Assembly (NCBI GenBank): GCA_937890005.1
Contig: CALBZA010000013.1
Span: forward strand, 1-13,484
Length of the DNA: 13,484 nucleotides
Direction: 5' to 3'
Source of the DNA: an uncultured Verrucomicrobia subdivision 3 bacterium
GTDB taxonomy: Bacteria > Verrucomicrobiota > Verrucomicrobiia > Limisphaerales > DASXHY01
Shown here: piece after piece, positions 1-8,821 of the stretch
Layout of the letters: every line of letters starts with the position of its first letter
Position numbering within the stretch: the stretch's first letter is position 1
Made by a program: the position numbers and the translations under genes
The notes under the pieces: model-generated
What the model saw: only the letters and a program-made list of their open reading frames with translations
Told to the model about the DNA's origin: nothing
The model's database searches: none

Positions 1-91
1 TGATTACCAGCCACTTATATCCTCACCCCACCTCGAATAGCGGAAGTCGGGTTAGTTCAGAAGGAGTGGGAAGATTTACAGTCTGATGCCC

Positions 92-1377
92 TTAGCCGTT
101 CACGACTGCGAGTTCGGGTCCATCGCTATCCGATTTGGTCATTGAATTCGCCAACTGCTGGCGAAGCGTTTGCAGCTCGTCCAAGAGTTTTTTGTGTTCA
201 CTATCAGTCAGAGTGACTTTCTTTTCTTCCGGTTGGGTATGCCCGATTTTCTCGAGCTCGCCCTGGACATAAGCAGAATCGTTCGTCCCGAAGACTTCCG
301 TATAGGTGTTGAGGATCAGCTTTCCGCCGTCCGTGTGCCCCTGCCATTGGGCGATCAATTTGATGTCCACTTTCGATTGCCAGAGCCGCCGGATGAGGTA
401 GGCGCGAATGCTTCGGGGGGTGAAATTCGGGAGGTTCAGGCGTTTGCACGCATTCCTGATTGCCTTCCGTGCGCTGCGCATTTTGAAGATGCGCGCATGA
501 GGCTCCAGCTTTTCGGGAAGTTTGTCCCGGAGCCGTTTCAGGAAAGGCTTTAAGTCCGGCGGAAAGATCGGTGGAAAGAAAAGCTCCCGGGTCTTTCGTC
601 GCCTAACTGAAAGCCGTTCTTGTTGCCAATCGACATCATCCCACTCAATAGCGTTCGCCTCTGCTTCCCCTAGCCCGGCCAATCCCAGGAATTTAACGAA
701 GTCCGCGCTGTCGGCTGCATCAGCATTGAACTGTTGCGCCCGGATGTCCTGCACAAGAGCCTTGAACTGTTCATCCGTCGGGACATAACGCTTTGGCTTC
801 TGCGGCTTCTTCCATCCCTTTTGAATCCGCTCGACTGGCGATTCGGCAATGATCCTATCGGCAACGGCCAAGTCGAATAGCTGCTTCAGGAAAAGACCAA
901 CCCGGTTATACGACGTGTTCTTGAGGTCTGGTTCAACCTTGGCGAGGAATTCATCCAGCATCGATGGCCTGACGCGGGAAACCTGAATGTCGAGGCCGTG
1001 CGCCCAATTCCTTCTCAACTTGTTTGCCAGCCATGTCTCAACATCGCGGGTCTTCTTCTTCATTCCCTCGCGGGTCTTTTCAAATCGAGTCAGCAATTCC
1101 GTTAGGGTTGTTTTTTCGACTTCAGGGTCAATCTTGGTCAGGCTCGCAAGCCAATCCTTTAAGCGCTTCTCAGCTACTTTCTGTCAGTGGTGTCGAGCGA
1201 GTGTTCTTTGCGCTTGCCTGAGATTTTTTTAATTCCATAGTAGGTGCCGTTAATCGTATGCCGATACAAACCCGGAACGTTTGGAATCTTGCCGAGCAAT
1301 TGTCTGGTGCTCAGGCGGGGTGTCTTCACGTCATCTCCCATAAAAAAATCGTAGGGGGTGACAATCGGGGGTATCAA
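92..1377 (-). pseudogene. Tyrosine recombinase (phage-type integrase), split by a frameshift
   Basis: Two minus-strand frames together make one integrase of about 428 residues. The first part (1377-1174, in another frame) carries an N-terminal segment with VPGLYRH and GTYYG that ends SLDTTDRK-stop. The reading resumes without a gap in the frame of 1177-92 as VAEKRLKDWLASL, so one base appears to be missing near 1175-1177. The second part holds a SAM-like core-binding domain followed by the catalytic domain: GLGEAEA (near 906), a KT strand motif, WQGH, and the tyrosine in ILNTYTEV. The family cuts and rejoins DNA at attachment sites for element integration and excision. Two usual catalytic residues are changed: the box I Arg is Gly, and the His of HxxR is Arg (TPRSIR). 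I recall a Gly at the box I position in related verrucomicrobial integrases, so only the frameshift clearly argues against activity. An in-frame ATG at 1341 is an alternative start. A sequencing error is possible. Confidence 0.82.
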
Positions 1378-1430
1378 CGTTACGGGGCTTTCTCCAATCA
1401 GGTAGAATCCTCCTTTATTTCGAGCATCTC

Positions 1431-1505
1431 GGGCGCTTAGCTCAGTGGTAGAGCACCTCGTTTACACCGAGTAGGCCGGGGGTTCGAATCCCTCAGCGCC
1501 CACCA
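1431..1505 (+). tRNA. tRNA-Val (anticodon UAC)
   Basis: The sequence folds as a full cloverleaf. The acceptor GGGCGCU (1431-1437) pairs with AGCGCCC (1495-1501). The D stem is GCUC/GAGC. The anticodon stem is CCUCG/CGAGU with one terminal C-U mismatch. The loop UUUACAC places UAC at 1463-1465. The T arm carries TTCGAAT. The discriminator is A1502 and the CCA end is encoded (1503-1505). A TAGAAT hexamer at 1403-1408 could be its -10 box; no good -35 box was seen. The gene lies 53 bp upstream of, and divergent from, the broken integrase, which suggests the tRNA locus marks the edge of an integrated element. Confidence 0.96.
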
Positions 1506-1635
1506 TTTTCATCCCGCGAAGATGTTGTATCGAAGCAACGGCAAAGACGGACGGTGATTGAATAACGCCAGCCATTTGCCTTAAAAATTTTCTCAAGAAT
1601 CGAATCGAGGTTCCGATTTCCTCCCAAACCCCGGC

Positions 1636-1663
1636 TTGAAATTGAGTTCAACGAAATTATTCT
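1636..1663 (+). promoter_or_regulatory. Possible sigma-70-type promoter for the Sel1 gene
   Basis: TTGAAA at 1636-1641 and TATTCT at 1658-1663 are separated by 16 bp and lie about 40 bp upstream of the Sel1-repeat gene, in a locally AT-rich stretch. The match to the consensus is partial (5 of 6 and 4 of 6 bases), so this is a guess from sequence only. Confidence 0.28.
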
Positions 1664-1703
1664 TGTGAGCACAATCAACTGGTAGGTCAACCGAGGAATA
1701 CTG

Positions 1704-2408
1704 ATGAATCGCCGATCATGGCAGTCCATTGACGAAATGCGGAAAGCGGCCGAAGAGGGGGATCCGCAGGCGCAATGTTACCTCGGCGTCTGTTATCACA
1801 CCGGACAGGGAGTCGCCCCCGACCATGCCGAAGCCGTGCGCTGGTACCGCAAAGCAGCCGATCAAAATGACCCGGTGGCGCAATGTTATCTCGGGGTCTG
1901 CTATCAGAGCGGACTCGGGGTTCCCCAGGAATTTGGGCAGGCTGCGAAGTGGTTTCGTGAGGCCGCCGAACAGGGCGATCCGGCCGCACAGTTCAATCTG
2001 GGAGTGCTTTACGAAACCGGCCAAGGTGTGCCTCAGAATTACGCGGAAGCGCTCAAGTGGTATCATGCCGCTGCCGAACGCGGTGAACCGCAGGCTCAGT
2101 TCAATCTTGGTGTTTTCTACGAACAGGGCCACGTGGTGCCTCAAAACCATGAAGAGGCCGTGAAGTGGTATCGTGCGGCTGCTGAACAGGAGGTTGCTCC
2201 CGCACAATGCAATCTCGGGCTTTGTTACCAGACGGGCCGGGGCGTTGAGAAGAACCAGCAGGAAGCGGTGAAATGGTTCATTCGCGCTGCACGTCAGGGC
2301 GACAAAACCGCGCAGCACAATCTCGGCGTCCATTACGCGATGATCGAAGCCGCGGCGCAGGAAGCCGCCGAGCGGGCGGCTGAACAGGCGGCCGAAGAAG
2401 CTCAGTAA
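1704..2408 (+). CDS. Sel1-repeat (SLR) protein, six tandem repeats
   Basis: The 234-residue protein is almost wholly repeat. After an 18-residue lead come six exact 36-residue units starting at residues 19, 55, 91, 127, 163 and 199. Each has the Sel1 pattern AQxxLGVxYxxGxGVxxxxxEAxKWYRxAAEQ. The last unit keeps the first half and then drifts into an Ala/Glu-rich helix. Sel1 repeats form TPR-like alpha-alpha superhelices that bind other proteins; no enzymatic domain is present. There is no signal peptide or membrane segment, so a cytoplasmic adaptor is inferred, with unknown partners. Repeats 1, 2 and 5 each carry a paired CxxxxC (25/30, 61/66, 169/174), which is uncommon. The ATG at 1704 has a GAGGA at 1693-1697 at good spacing. 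The tRNA-Val gene lies upstream and a cytochrome gene follows after 164 bp, so a shared operon is uncertain. Confidence 0.92.
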   Translation: MNRRSWQSIDEMRKAAEEGDPQAQCYLGVCYHTGQGVAPDHAEAVRWYRKAADQNDPVAQCYLGVCYQSGLGVPQEFGQAAKWFREAAEQGDPAAQFNLGVLYETGQGVPQNYAEALKWYHAAAERGEPQAQFNLGVFYEQGHVVPQNHEEAVKWYRAAAEQEVAPAQCNLGLCYQTGRGVEKNQQEAVKWFIRAARQGDKTAQHNLGVHYAMIEAAAQEAAERAAEQAAEEAQ

Positions 2409-2572
2409 TCTTTTCGACTCGTCCGACTCCTCCGGATTTTTCAGTGGTCCTTTTGGTCCATTGCTTTGCCGTGCTGTTTCCTTATTCTGTCGTCGAACCC
2501 TCCGCTTAAGGCAGTCTGATGCTGCCGTGAAATTCCGTGCGGGGATTGAAACAACGTTGGAGAGCGATCGAC

Positions 2573-3139
2573 ATGAAAACGAAACGATTGTGGCTGGTTT
2601 CACTGATTGCGTTGCCGCTTGCAGGACTCGTCCTCGCCGCGAGTTCGCAGAAGAATAATTCCAAGGAACAGATTGCCCGCGGCCAATACCTCGTGACCTA
2701 CGGCGGGTGCAACGATTGCCATACGCCGCTCAAGATGACGGACAAGGGGCCGGTGCCCGACATGTCGCGGATGCTTTCCGGCCATCCGGCTGACGTGAAG
2801 CTTCCGCCGCCGGAGTTGAAGGAAGGTCCCTGGTTCGCCGCCACTGCGGGCATGACTGCCTGGGCCGGGCCGTGGGGAATCAGTTACGCGCCCAATCTCA
2901 CTCCTGACAACGAAACCGGTATCGGAATCTGGACCGAGGAAATGTTCATCAAAGCCATGCGAACCGGAAAGCACATGGGCGAAGGACGCGATATTCTGCC
3001 GCCGATGCCCTGGCGCGGTCTGGCTGCTCTGACCGACGACGATCTGAAGGCGATTTTCGCTTATCTCCGAAGCATTCCGACGATACGGAATCAAGCTCCC
3101 TCGCCGGTGTCGCCCGGCGGTGATCCTGGATTTGAATGA
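2573..3139 (+). CDS. Exported mono-heme c-type cytochrome
   Basis: The protein has 188 residues from the ATG at 2573. The start MKTKRL followed by a hydrophobic stretch to about residue 23 (LVLAASS) is a typical Sec signal peptide, so the mature protein should sit in the periplasm or be tethered at its membrane. The heme-binding motif CNDCH is at residues 46-50. The likely axial Met is M145 in PPMPW, and the C-terminal TDDDLKAIFAYLRSIP is the closing helix of a class I cytochrome c fold. The spacing and the NLTPD, GIGIWT and MRTGKHMG motifs match a common group of stand-alone cytochromes related to alcohol or aldehyde dehydrogenase cytochrome subunits. The electron donor and acceptor are unknown, and no dehydrogenase gene is adjacent. 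An upstream in-frame GTG at 2537 would add 12 charged residues before the signal peptide and is less likely. GGAG at 2559-2562 may be the ribosome site. Confidence 0.9.
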   Translation: MKTKRLWLVSLIALPLAGLVLAASSQKNNSKEQIARGQYLVTYGGCNDCHTPLKMTDKGPVPDMSRMLSGHPADVKLPPPELKEGPWFAATAGMTAWAGPWGISYAPNLTPDNETGIGIWTEEMFIKAMRTGKHMGEGRDILPPMPWRGLAALTDDDLKAIFAYLRSIPTIRNQAPSPVSPGGDPGFE

Positions 3140-3165
3140 AGTTCGAGTGACGCGCACATCGTGAG

Positions 3166-3193
3166 GCCGCCTGGATATGAATCCAGGTAAGGC
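3166..3193. terminator. Possible bidirectional terminator hairpin between convergent genes
   Basis: CCTGGAT (3170-3176) and ATCCAGG (3181-3187) form a perfect 7-bp stem with a 4-nt loop. A GCC/GGC pair outside extends it across a small internal loop. It sits between the cytochrome stop and the 3' end of the SixA gene, which point at each other. There is no T-tract, so intrinsic termination is not certain. Confidence 0.4.
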
Positions 3194-3216
3194 GACGCTG
3201 CTGCGCCTCCGAAACA

Positions 3217-3702
3217 TCATGCGGTCAGTCTCGGTGTCAGAAGCCATTCCAGCGTGGCGCAACGACCACAGATCAGTTGCTTCGTCTCCAATCGCACCAG
3301 CGATCCTTTTTTCAAACGGATCGGCAGATCGGGTCCGCCGATGCAAAGGAGCGAAATCAGGCCGCTGAGATAAGGTTCGTGTCCCACGAGGAGAATGGCA
3401 TCCGGCACCGGGCGGATGGCATCGATGCTTTCGACCAGGGATCGCATGTTTCCGTCTGGCGCGAGTGCGTCCGTGCGTTCGACGGCTTTTCTCATTTTCT
3501 CGCCGACAATTTCAGCTGTTTGCCAAGCGCGGGTGAGCGGACTGGAAAAGATGCGGTCAAACGTGATGTCTTTCTCCCGGAGAAATCGCGCCAGTTGCTG
3601 CGTTCGTTGAACACCTTTTTCCACCAACGGACGATCCGTTTCTTTGTAACGGGGATCGCCGTGTTCGGCCGCTTCGCCATGTCTCAGGATGTAAAGTTTC
3701 AT
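3217..3702 (-). CDS. sixA: SixA-type phosphohistidine phosphatase
   Basis: A 161-residue member of the histidine phosphatase (phosphoglycerate mutase-like) superfamily, in the short single-domain SixA group. The catalytic RHG motif is at residues 7-9 (YILRHGEA), with H8 as the expected phospho-acceptor. SSPLTRAWQT (R58) supplies a phosphate-pocket Arg, and LLVGHEP (H108) supplies the second catalytic His. Characterised SixA removes phosphate from His residues of signalling or phosphotransfer proteins; the target here is unknown. The size is that of E. coli SixA (about 161). The gene starts 11 bp after the ppk1 stop on the same strand, so the two are almost surely co-transcribed. That placement suggests a link to phosphate or polyphosphate metabolism, but this is inference. 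No strong Shine-Dalgarno was seen. Confidence 0.92.
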   Translation of the reverse strand: MKLYILRHGEAAEHGDPRYKETDRPLVEKGVQRTQQLARFLREKDITFDRIFSSPLTRAWQTAEIVGEKMRKAVERTDALAPDGNMRSLVESIDAIRPVPDAILLVGHEPYLSGLISLLCIGGPDLPIRLKKGSLVRLETKQLICGRCATLEWLLTPRLTA

Positions 3703-3713
3703 GGCGGCTCAGA

Positions 3714-5846
3714 TCAGAACGGGCGCTTTGCGAGTTTTACTTCGGGATACTTTCGACGTCTTCCCGCTCGAATTCTGGGATTCGCGGCAGCGGCGAGATC
3801 AATGAACTCCTGCTGGCTGTGGCGGCGTTTTTCGCCGTTCACCGGTCTGACACGCCGATAGGTTCCTGAACTCTCCAGGACGCGGGCCTTGGTGTTGTCG
3901 GCCAGCGACGCTTCCAATATTTCACGAATGATCCGGTCCCGAAGCACTCCGTCTTCGATTGGGAACACCATTTCGATCCGACGAAGGAAATTTCGCGGCA
4001 GCCAGTCGGCGCTGCCGAGGAACACCTGGGGCTGGCAGGCATTCTCGAAGTAAAAGATCCGACTATGTTCAAGAAACCGGCCTACGATGCTTCGCACAGT
4101 GATGTTTTCGCTCAGGCCTTTGATGCCGGGCCGCAGGCAGCAGATGCCGCGAACGATCAGATCGATTTTTACTCCCGCACGGGAAGCTTCGTACAGCGCG
4201 TCGATGATCTGGGGTTCCGCAAGTGAATTGATTTTTGCGATGATCCGCGCCGGCAAACCGCGCCGGGCGTTCTCCGTTTCGCGTGCAATCAGCCCGAGCA
4301 TTCGTTCCTGCAGTTCGAATGGCGCGAGCAGCAGCTTCTTCATTCCCTGAAACTGGCAGATGCCGGTGAGCAGGTTGAAGAAGTTGGTGGCGTCCTCGCC
4401 AAATTCCGGACGGCACGTGAGCAGGCCGAGATCGGTGTAGAGCTTGGCGGTGGTGGGATTGTAATTGCCGGTGCCGAGATGAACGTAACGCCGGATGTGA
4501 TGTCCCTCGCGCCGGACGATCAGGCAGCTCTTCGCATGGATTTTGTAGCCGACGAGACCATAAACCACGTGAACACCACTCTCTTCGAGACGGCGCGCCC
4601 ATTGAATGTTGTTCGCCTCGTCGAAGCGGGCGCGCAATTCGACAACGGCAGTCACCTGCTTTCCATTTTGAACAGCGCGTTCAAGCACGCCGATGATGCG
4701 TGGATCGCCGCCGGTGCGATAAAGCGTCTGTTTGATTGCAAGGACGTCGGGATCGTTCGCCGCCTGTTCCATCAGTTCCACAACGCTGCTGAAACTTTCG
4801 TAAGGATGATGCAGCAGAATGTCGCGCTTTCGAATCGCGGCAAAGAGATCGGGTTTGTCCCGCAGTGACGCAGCGGTGGGCGGCACAAACGGCGGGTCGC
4901 GCAATTCGGGCGAATGGTCGCCTTGATAAAGCGCCATCAGTCGATTGGGGTTCAGCGGGCCGTCGATGAGGTAAAGGTCCTGTTCAGTGAGCTGAAGCGT
5001 TTTGAGGAGCGCGGCGCGGATCGGTTCGGGGCAATCGTGCTCGACTTCAAGACGCACAGCAGCTCCTTTGCGGCGGTTGTGGAGTTCGTTTTCGACGGCT
5101 TTGAGCAGGTTGGCAATTTCCTCTTCGTCGATGTAAAGCTCGCTGTTTCGCGTCACGCGGAACGCCCAGTAGCCGAGAATTTTTGTCCCCGGAAAAAGAT
5201 CGGCAAGATGATGTCCAATCGCACGTCCGAGATAGACGTAGTCGCGACAGCCGTTGTTGCGCGGCAGTTCGATCAGACGCGGGAGAATCCGGGGAATCTG
5301 CACGACCGCCATGTGACGATGCACTTCCTGCCCCTTCGCCATTTCCAGACGAACAATGAGGTTCAGCGACTTGTTCAGCAGTTGCGGGAACGGATGTGCC
5401 GGATCGATCGCGAGCGGTGTGAGAACCGGACGAACCTGCGTGCGATAATAGTTCTCCAGCCATTTGAGGTCCGGCTCGTTGAGTTCGGAAATGTCCAGGA
5501 TCCGGATGCAGTTTTTTGCGAGCGCCGGCTTCAGTTCTTTCCGCCAGCAGGCATACATGTCTGAAACCATTCTTCGGACCCGTTTCACGACAACGTTGAA
5601 GGTTTCCGTTGCAGTGAGACCATCGAAGCTGCGTTCGACGACATCGCTTTCCATCTGCTGCTTGATGCCAGCGACGCGGACCTCGAAGAACTCGTCCAGG
5701 TTGGAGCTGACGATGCAGAAGAACTTCAGGCGTTCCAGCAATGGATTCGACTCATCGCGGGCTTCGTCGAGAACGCGCTGGTTGAACTCAAGCCAGCTCA
5801 GCTCGCGATTCAGAAAATGTCGAGGGTTTGATGTTGGCGCGTTCAC
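3714..5846 (-). CDS. ppk1: Polyphosphate kinase 1
   Basis: The 710-residue protein (usual PPK1 length about 690-720) reversibly moves the ATP gamma-phosphate onto inorganic polyphosphate, probably at the inner membrane face. All four domains are visible: the N domain opening with NRELSWLEFNQRVLDEA (residues 13-29), the H (head) domain, and the C1 and C2 phospholipase-D-like domains. The autophosphorylated His is H437 in GYKIHAKS, with a second His at 594 (FLEHSR). The Mg/phosphate-site Args are R377 (TLYRTGG) and R407 (LRARFDE), and HLGTGNYN is at 456-463. The start is a GTG at 5846; no in-frame ATG lies just upstream and the N domain needs this start. The C terminus ends in a basic tail. sixA follows after 11 bp and a ppx/gppA-family gene diverges upstream, forming a polyphosphate turnover cluster. 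Confidence 0.97.
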   Translation of the reverse strand: MNAPTSNPRHFLNRELSWLEFNQRVLDEARDESNPLLERLKFFCIVSSNLDEFFEVRVAGIKQQMESDVVERSFDGLTATETFNVVVKRVRRMVSDMYACWRKELKPALAKNCIRILDISELNEPDLKWLENYYRTQVRPVLTPLAIDPAHPFPQLLNKSLNLIVRLEMAKGQEVHRHMAVVQIPRILPRLIELPRNNGCRDYVYLGRAIGHHLADLFPGTKILGYWAFRVTRNSELYIDEEEIANLLKAVENELHNRRKGAAVRLEVEHDCPEPIRAALLKTLQLTEQDLYLIDGPLNPNRLMALYQGDHSPELRDPPFVPPTAASLRDKPDLFAAIRKRDILLHHPYESFSSVVELMEQAANDPDVLAIKQTLYRTGGDPRIIGVLERAVQNGKQVTAVVELRARFDEANNIQWARRLEESGVHVVYGLVGYKIHAKSCLIVRREGHHIRRYVHLGTGNYNPTTAKLYTDLGLLTCRPEFGEDATNFFNLLTGICQFQGMKKLLLAPFELQERMLGLIARETENARRGLPARIIAKINSLAEPQIIDALYEASRAGVKIDLIVRGICCLRPGIKGLSENITVRSIVGRFLEHSRIFYFENACQPQVFLGSADWLPRNFLRRIEMVFPIEDGVLRDRIIREILEASLADNTKARVLESSGTYRRVRPVNGEKRRHSQQEFIDLAAAANPRIRAGRRRKYPEVKLAKRPF

Positions 5847-5901
5847 AGGTGCAAGGTAACTCGCGCAGCTTGGCGGAGCCAGTGACGGGCGGAAAGTTAC
5901 A

Positions 5902-5916
5902 AATCCGTGACGGATT
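5902..5916. promoter_or_regulatory. Perfect palindrome in the ppk1 / ppx intergenic spacer
   Basis: AATCCG (5902-5907) and CGGATT (5911-5916) are exact inverted repeats around TGA, in the 188-bp spacer between the divergent ppk1 and ppx-type genes. The core GTGACGG also occurs at 5882-5888, 25 bp upstream in direct orientation. The placement would suit a shared operator, but it does not match the E. coli Pho box and no regulator can be named. Confidence 0.3.
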
Positions 5917-6034
5917 CGACATGGGGCCTTTCGGCATTTTTGTGATCCTGTCTTTTATCGAGTTTTGTGGATGAGGAAAGCGGCGGTAGAGAACGATGTT
6001 GTGCAGGCTTTGGCGGCTTTGGTCTAATCGTGGC

Positions 6035-6976
6035 ATGTCATCTGTTCGGCGTGCGGTGATCGATGTGGGAACCAACTCAGTAAAGCTGTTGGTGGCTGAC
6101 GTCATCGGGCAGATGGTCCGGCCGGTGGTCGAAGACAGCAAACAAACGCGGCTGGGAAGTGGATTCTACGAAACGCACCGGTTGCAGGCGGAGCCGATCG
6201 CAAAAACGGCCCGAGCTGTCGCGAAGTTCGCTTCGCTCGCGACCGAGAACGGCGCGACGTCGGTGCGGATCATCGCGACGAGCGCCGCACGTGACGCGGT
6301 GAATGCGGACGAACTGGTTTCAGCGATCGAGACGGTTTCGAGTTGGAAGGTGGAGATCATCTCCGGGCGCCAGGAAGCGGAGTGGGCGTTTCAAGGTGTG
6401 ATGACTGATCCGGCTTTGACGCACGAGCCTTTGCTGATCCTTGATGTTGGAGGCGGCAGCACCGAGTTCATTCTCGGCGAGGGACATCAAAAACATTTTC
6501 AGGAAAGTTTTCCGCTGGGAACGGTTCGCCTGATGGAAGCGGTTCCGCCAGGTGACCCACCGAAAGCGGAAGAACTCCGGGCCTGCCGCGAGTGGCTCGA
6601 CGAGCGTATTTCGCGGACGATTCGGCCGAAGCTTGGGCCAGTGATGGAGCGGGAAATGAAAAGGGCCGGTGCAATCCAGCTGGTTGGAACGGGTGGAACG
6701 ACAAGCATTCTTGCGCGAATGGAGGCGCAACTGGAGGACTTCGATCGGGAGAAAATTGAGGCAACGCAACTCACGCTGGAACGATTGCGCTGGCATGTCG
6801 ATCGGTTGTGGCGACTGCCGCTGGCGGAACGTCAGACCATCGTGGGATTGCCACCCAAGCGCGCGGATGTAATTTTGACGGGAGTTTTGATTTATCAAGC
6901 CGTGATGGAACAGTTCGGTTTTTCTGTTCTGCGCGTGAGCACGCGCGGGCTTCGGTTCGCGGCAGTCATGGGTTGA
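6035..6976 (+). CDS. Ppx/GppA-family exopolyphosphatase / guanosine pentaphosphatase
   Basis: The protein has 313 residues from the ATG at 6035 and belongs to the ASKHA-fold Ppx/GppA family, which trims terminal phosphate from polyphosphate or converts pppGpp to ppGpp. Visible motifs are phosphate-1 AVIDVGTNSVKLL (D10, N14), TSAARDA at 83-88, the catalytic Glu in GRQEAEW (E114), phosphate-2 LDVGGGSTEF (136-145), PLGTVRL, and an adenosine-type glycine loop LVGTGGTTSILA. It has only the two N-terminal domains; the C-terminal HD-like domain of the long E. coli enzymes is absent, as in the 300-residue group. An in-frame ATG at 5996 would add 13 Trp/Arg-rich residues before the fold and is less likely. 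Divergence from ppk1 suggests it is the degrading partner of the kinase. Substrate choice between polyphosphate and pppGpp cannot be told from sequence. Confidence 0.93.
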   Translation: MSSVRRAVIDVGTNSVKLLVADVIGQMVRPVVEDSKQTRLGSGFYETHRLQAEPIAKTARAVAKFASLATENGATSVRIIATSAARDAVNADELVSAIETVSSWKVEIISGRQEAEWAFQGVMTDPALTHEPLLILDVGGGSTEFILGEGHQKHFQESFPLGTVRLMEAVPPGDPPKAEELRACREWLDERISRTIRPKLGPVMEREMKRAGAIQLVGTGGTTSILARMEAQLEDFDREKIEATQLTLERLRWHVDRLWRLPLAERQTIVGLPPKRADVILTGVLIYQAVMEQFGFSVLRVSTRGLRFAAVMG

Positions 6977-6988
6977 GGCAGTTATTTC

Positions 6989-7052
6989 ACCGCGGAGGCG
7001 CGAGACGCGGAGAAAACTCGTTCTTGTTACTTTGGCTCGGCGTCTCTGCGGT
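6989..7052. repeat. Interspersed palindromic repeat, copy A (decayed)
   Basis: The left arm begins ACCGCGGAGGCGCGAGACG and the right arm ends GGCGTCTCTGCGGT. The arms are inverted relatives of the arms of the three copies in the nuo operon. The right arm (7036-7052) is about one 7-8-nt unit shorter than the left, so this copy is imperfect. It lies in the convergent gap between the ppx-type gene and rpsA. I see no coding potential. Confidence 0.75.
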
Positions 7053-7093
7053 TTTGAAAAGGAGGTTCGAAATGGCGTGAGGATATGTACGCA

Positions 7094-7125
7094 AAACAGG
7101 CGGACCGTTTCCGATCCGCCTGTTT
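7094..7125 (-). terminator. Rho-independent-type terminator of rpsA
   Basis: An 11-bp perfect stem (AAACAGGCGGA at 7094-7104 with TCCGCCTGTTT at 7115-7125) encloses a 10-nt loop that allows two more inner pairs. On the minus strand it lies 19 bp after the rpsA stop and is followed by TTTTGC. It may also stop transcripts from the convergent ppx-type gene, though on the plus strand the tail is only TTTG. Confidence 0.8.
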
Positions 7126-7144
7126 GTGAATTCGAAACGAGACG

Positions 7145-8821
<1,677 letters not shown>

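Noticed and set aside
1170..1182. Programmed -1 frameshift in the integrase instead of a mutation
   Set aside because: The site AGAAAGTAG lacks a clear X-XXY-YYZ slippery heptamer and I saw no strong downstream hairpin; a lost base is simpler.
987..1232. Short plus-strand frames around the integrase start
   Set aside because: They lie antisense to the integrase and its frameshifted N-terminal part and have no coding signals.
1722..2405. Regular 108-bp direct repeats considered as a DNA repeat element
   Set aside because: The period is exactly 36 codons and reads as Sel1 repeats in one open frame with a good ribosome site.
1716..2603. Minus-strand open frame of 295 codons opposite the Sel1 gene
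   Set aside because: It mirrors the 108-bp repeats of the Sel1 gene and contains no recognisable domain.
4914..5564. Plus-strand open frame of 216 codons inside ppk1
   Set aside because: It is antisense to a full-length, motif-complete PPK1 and has no family features of its own.
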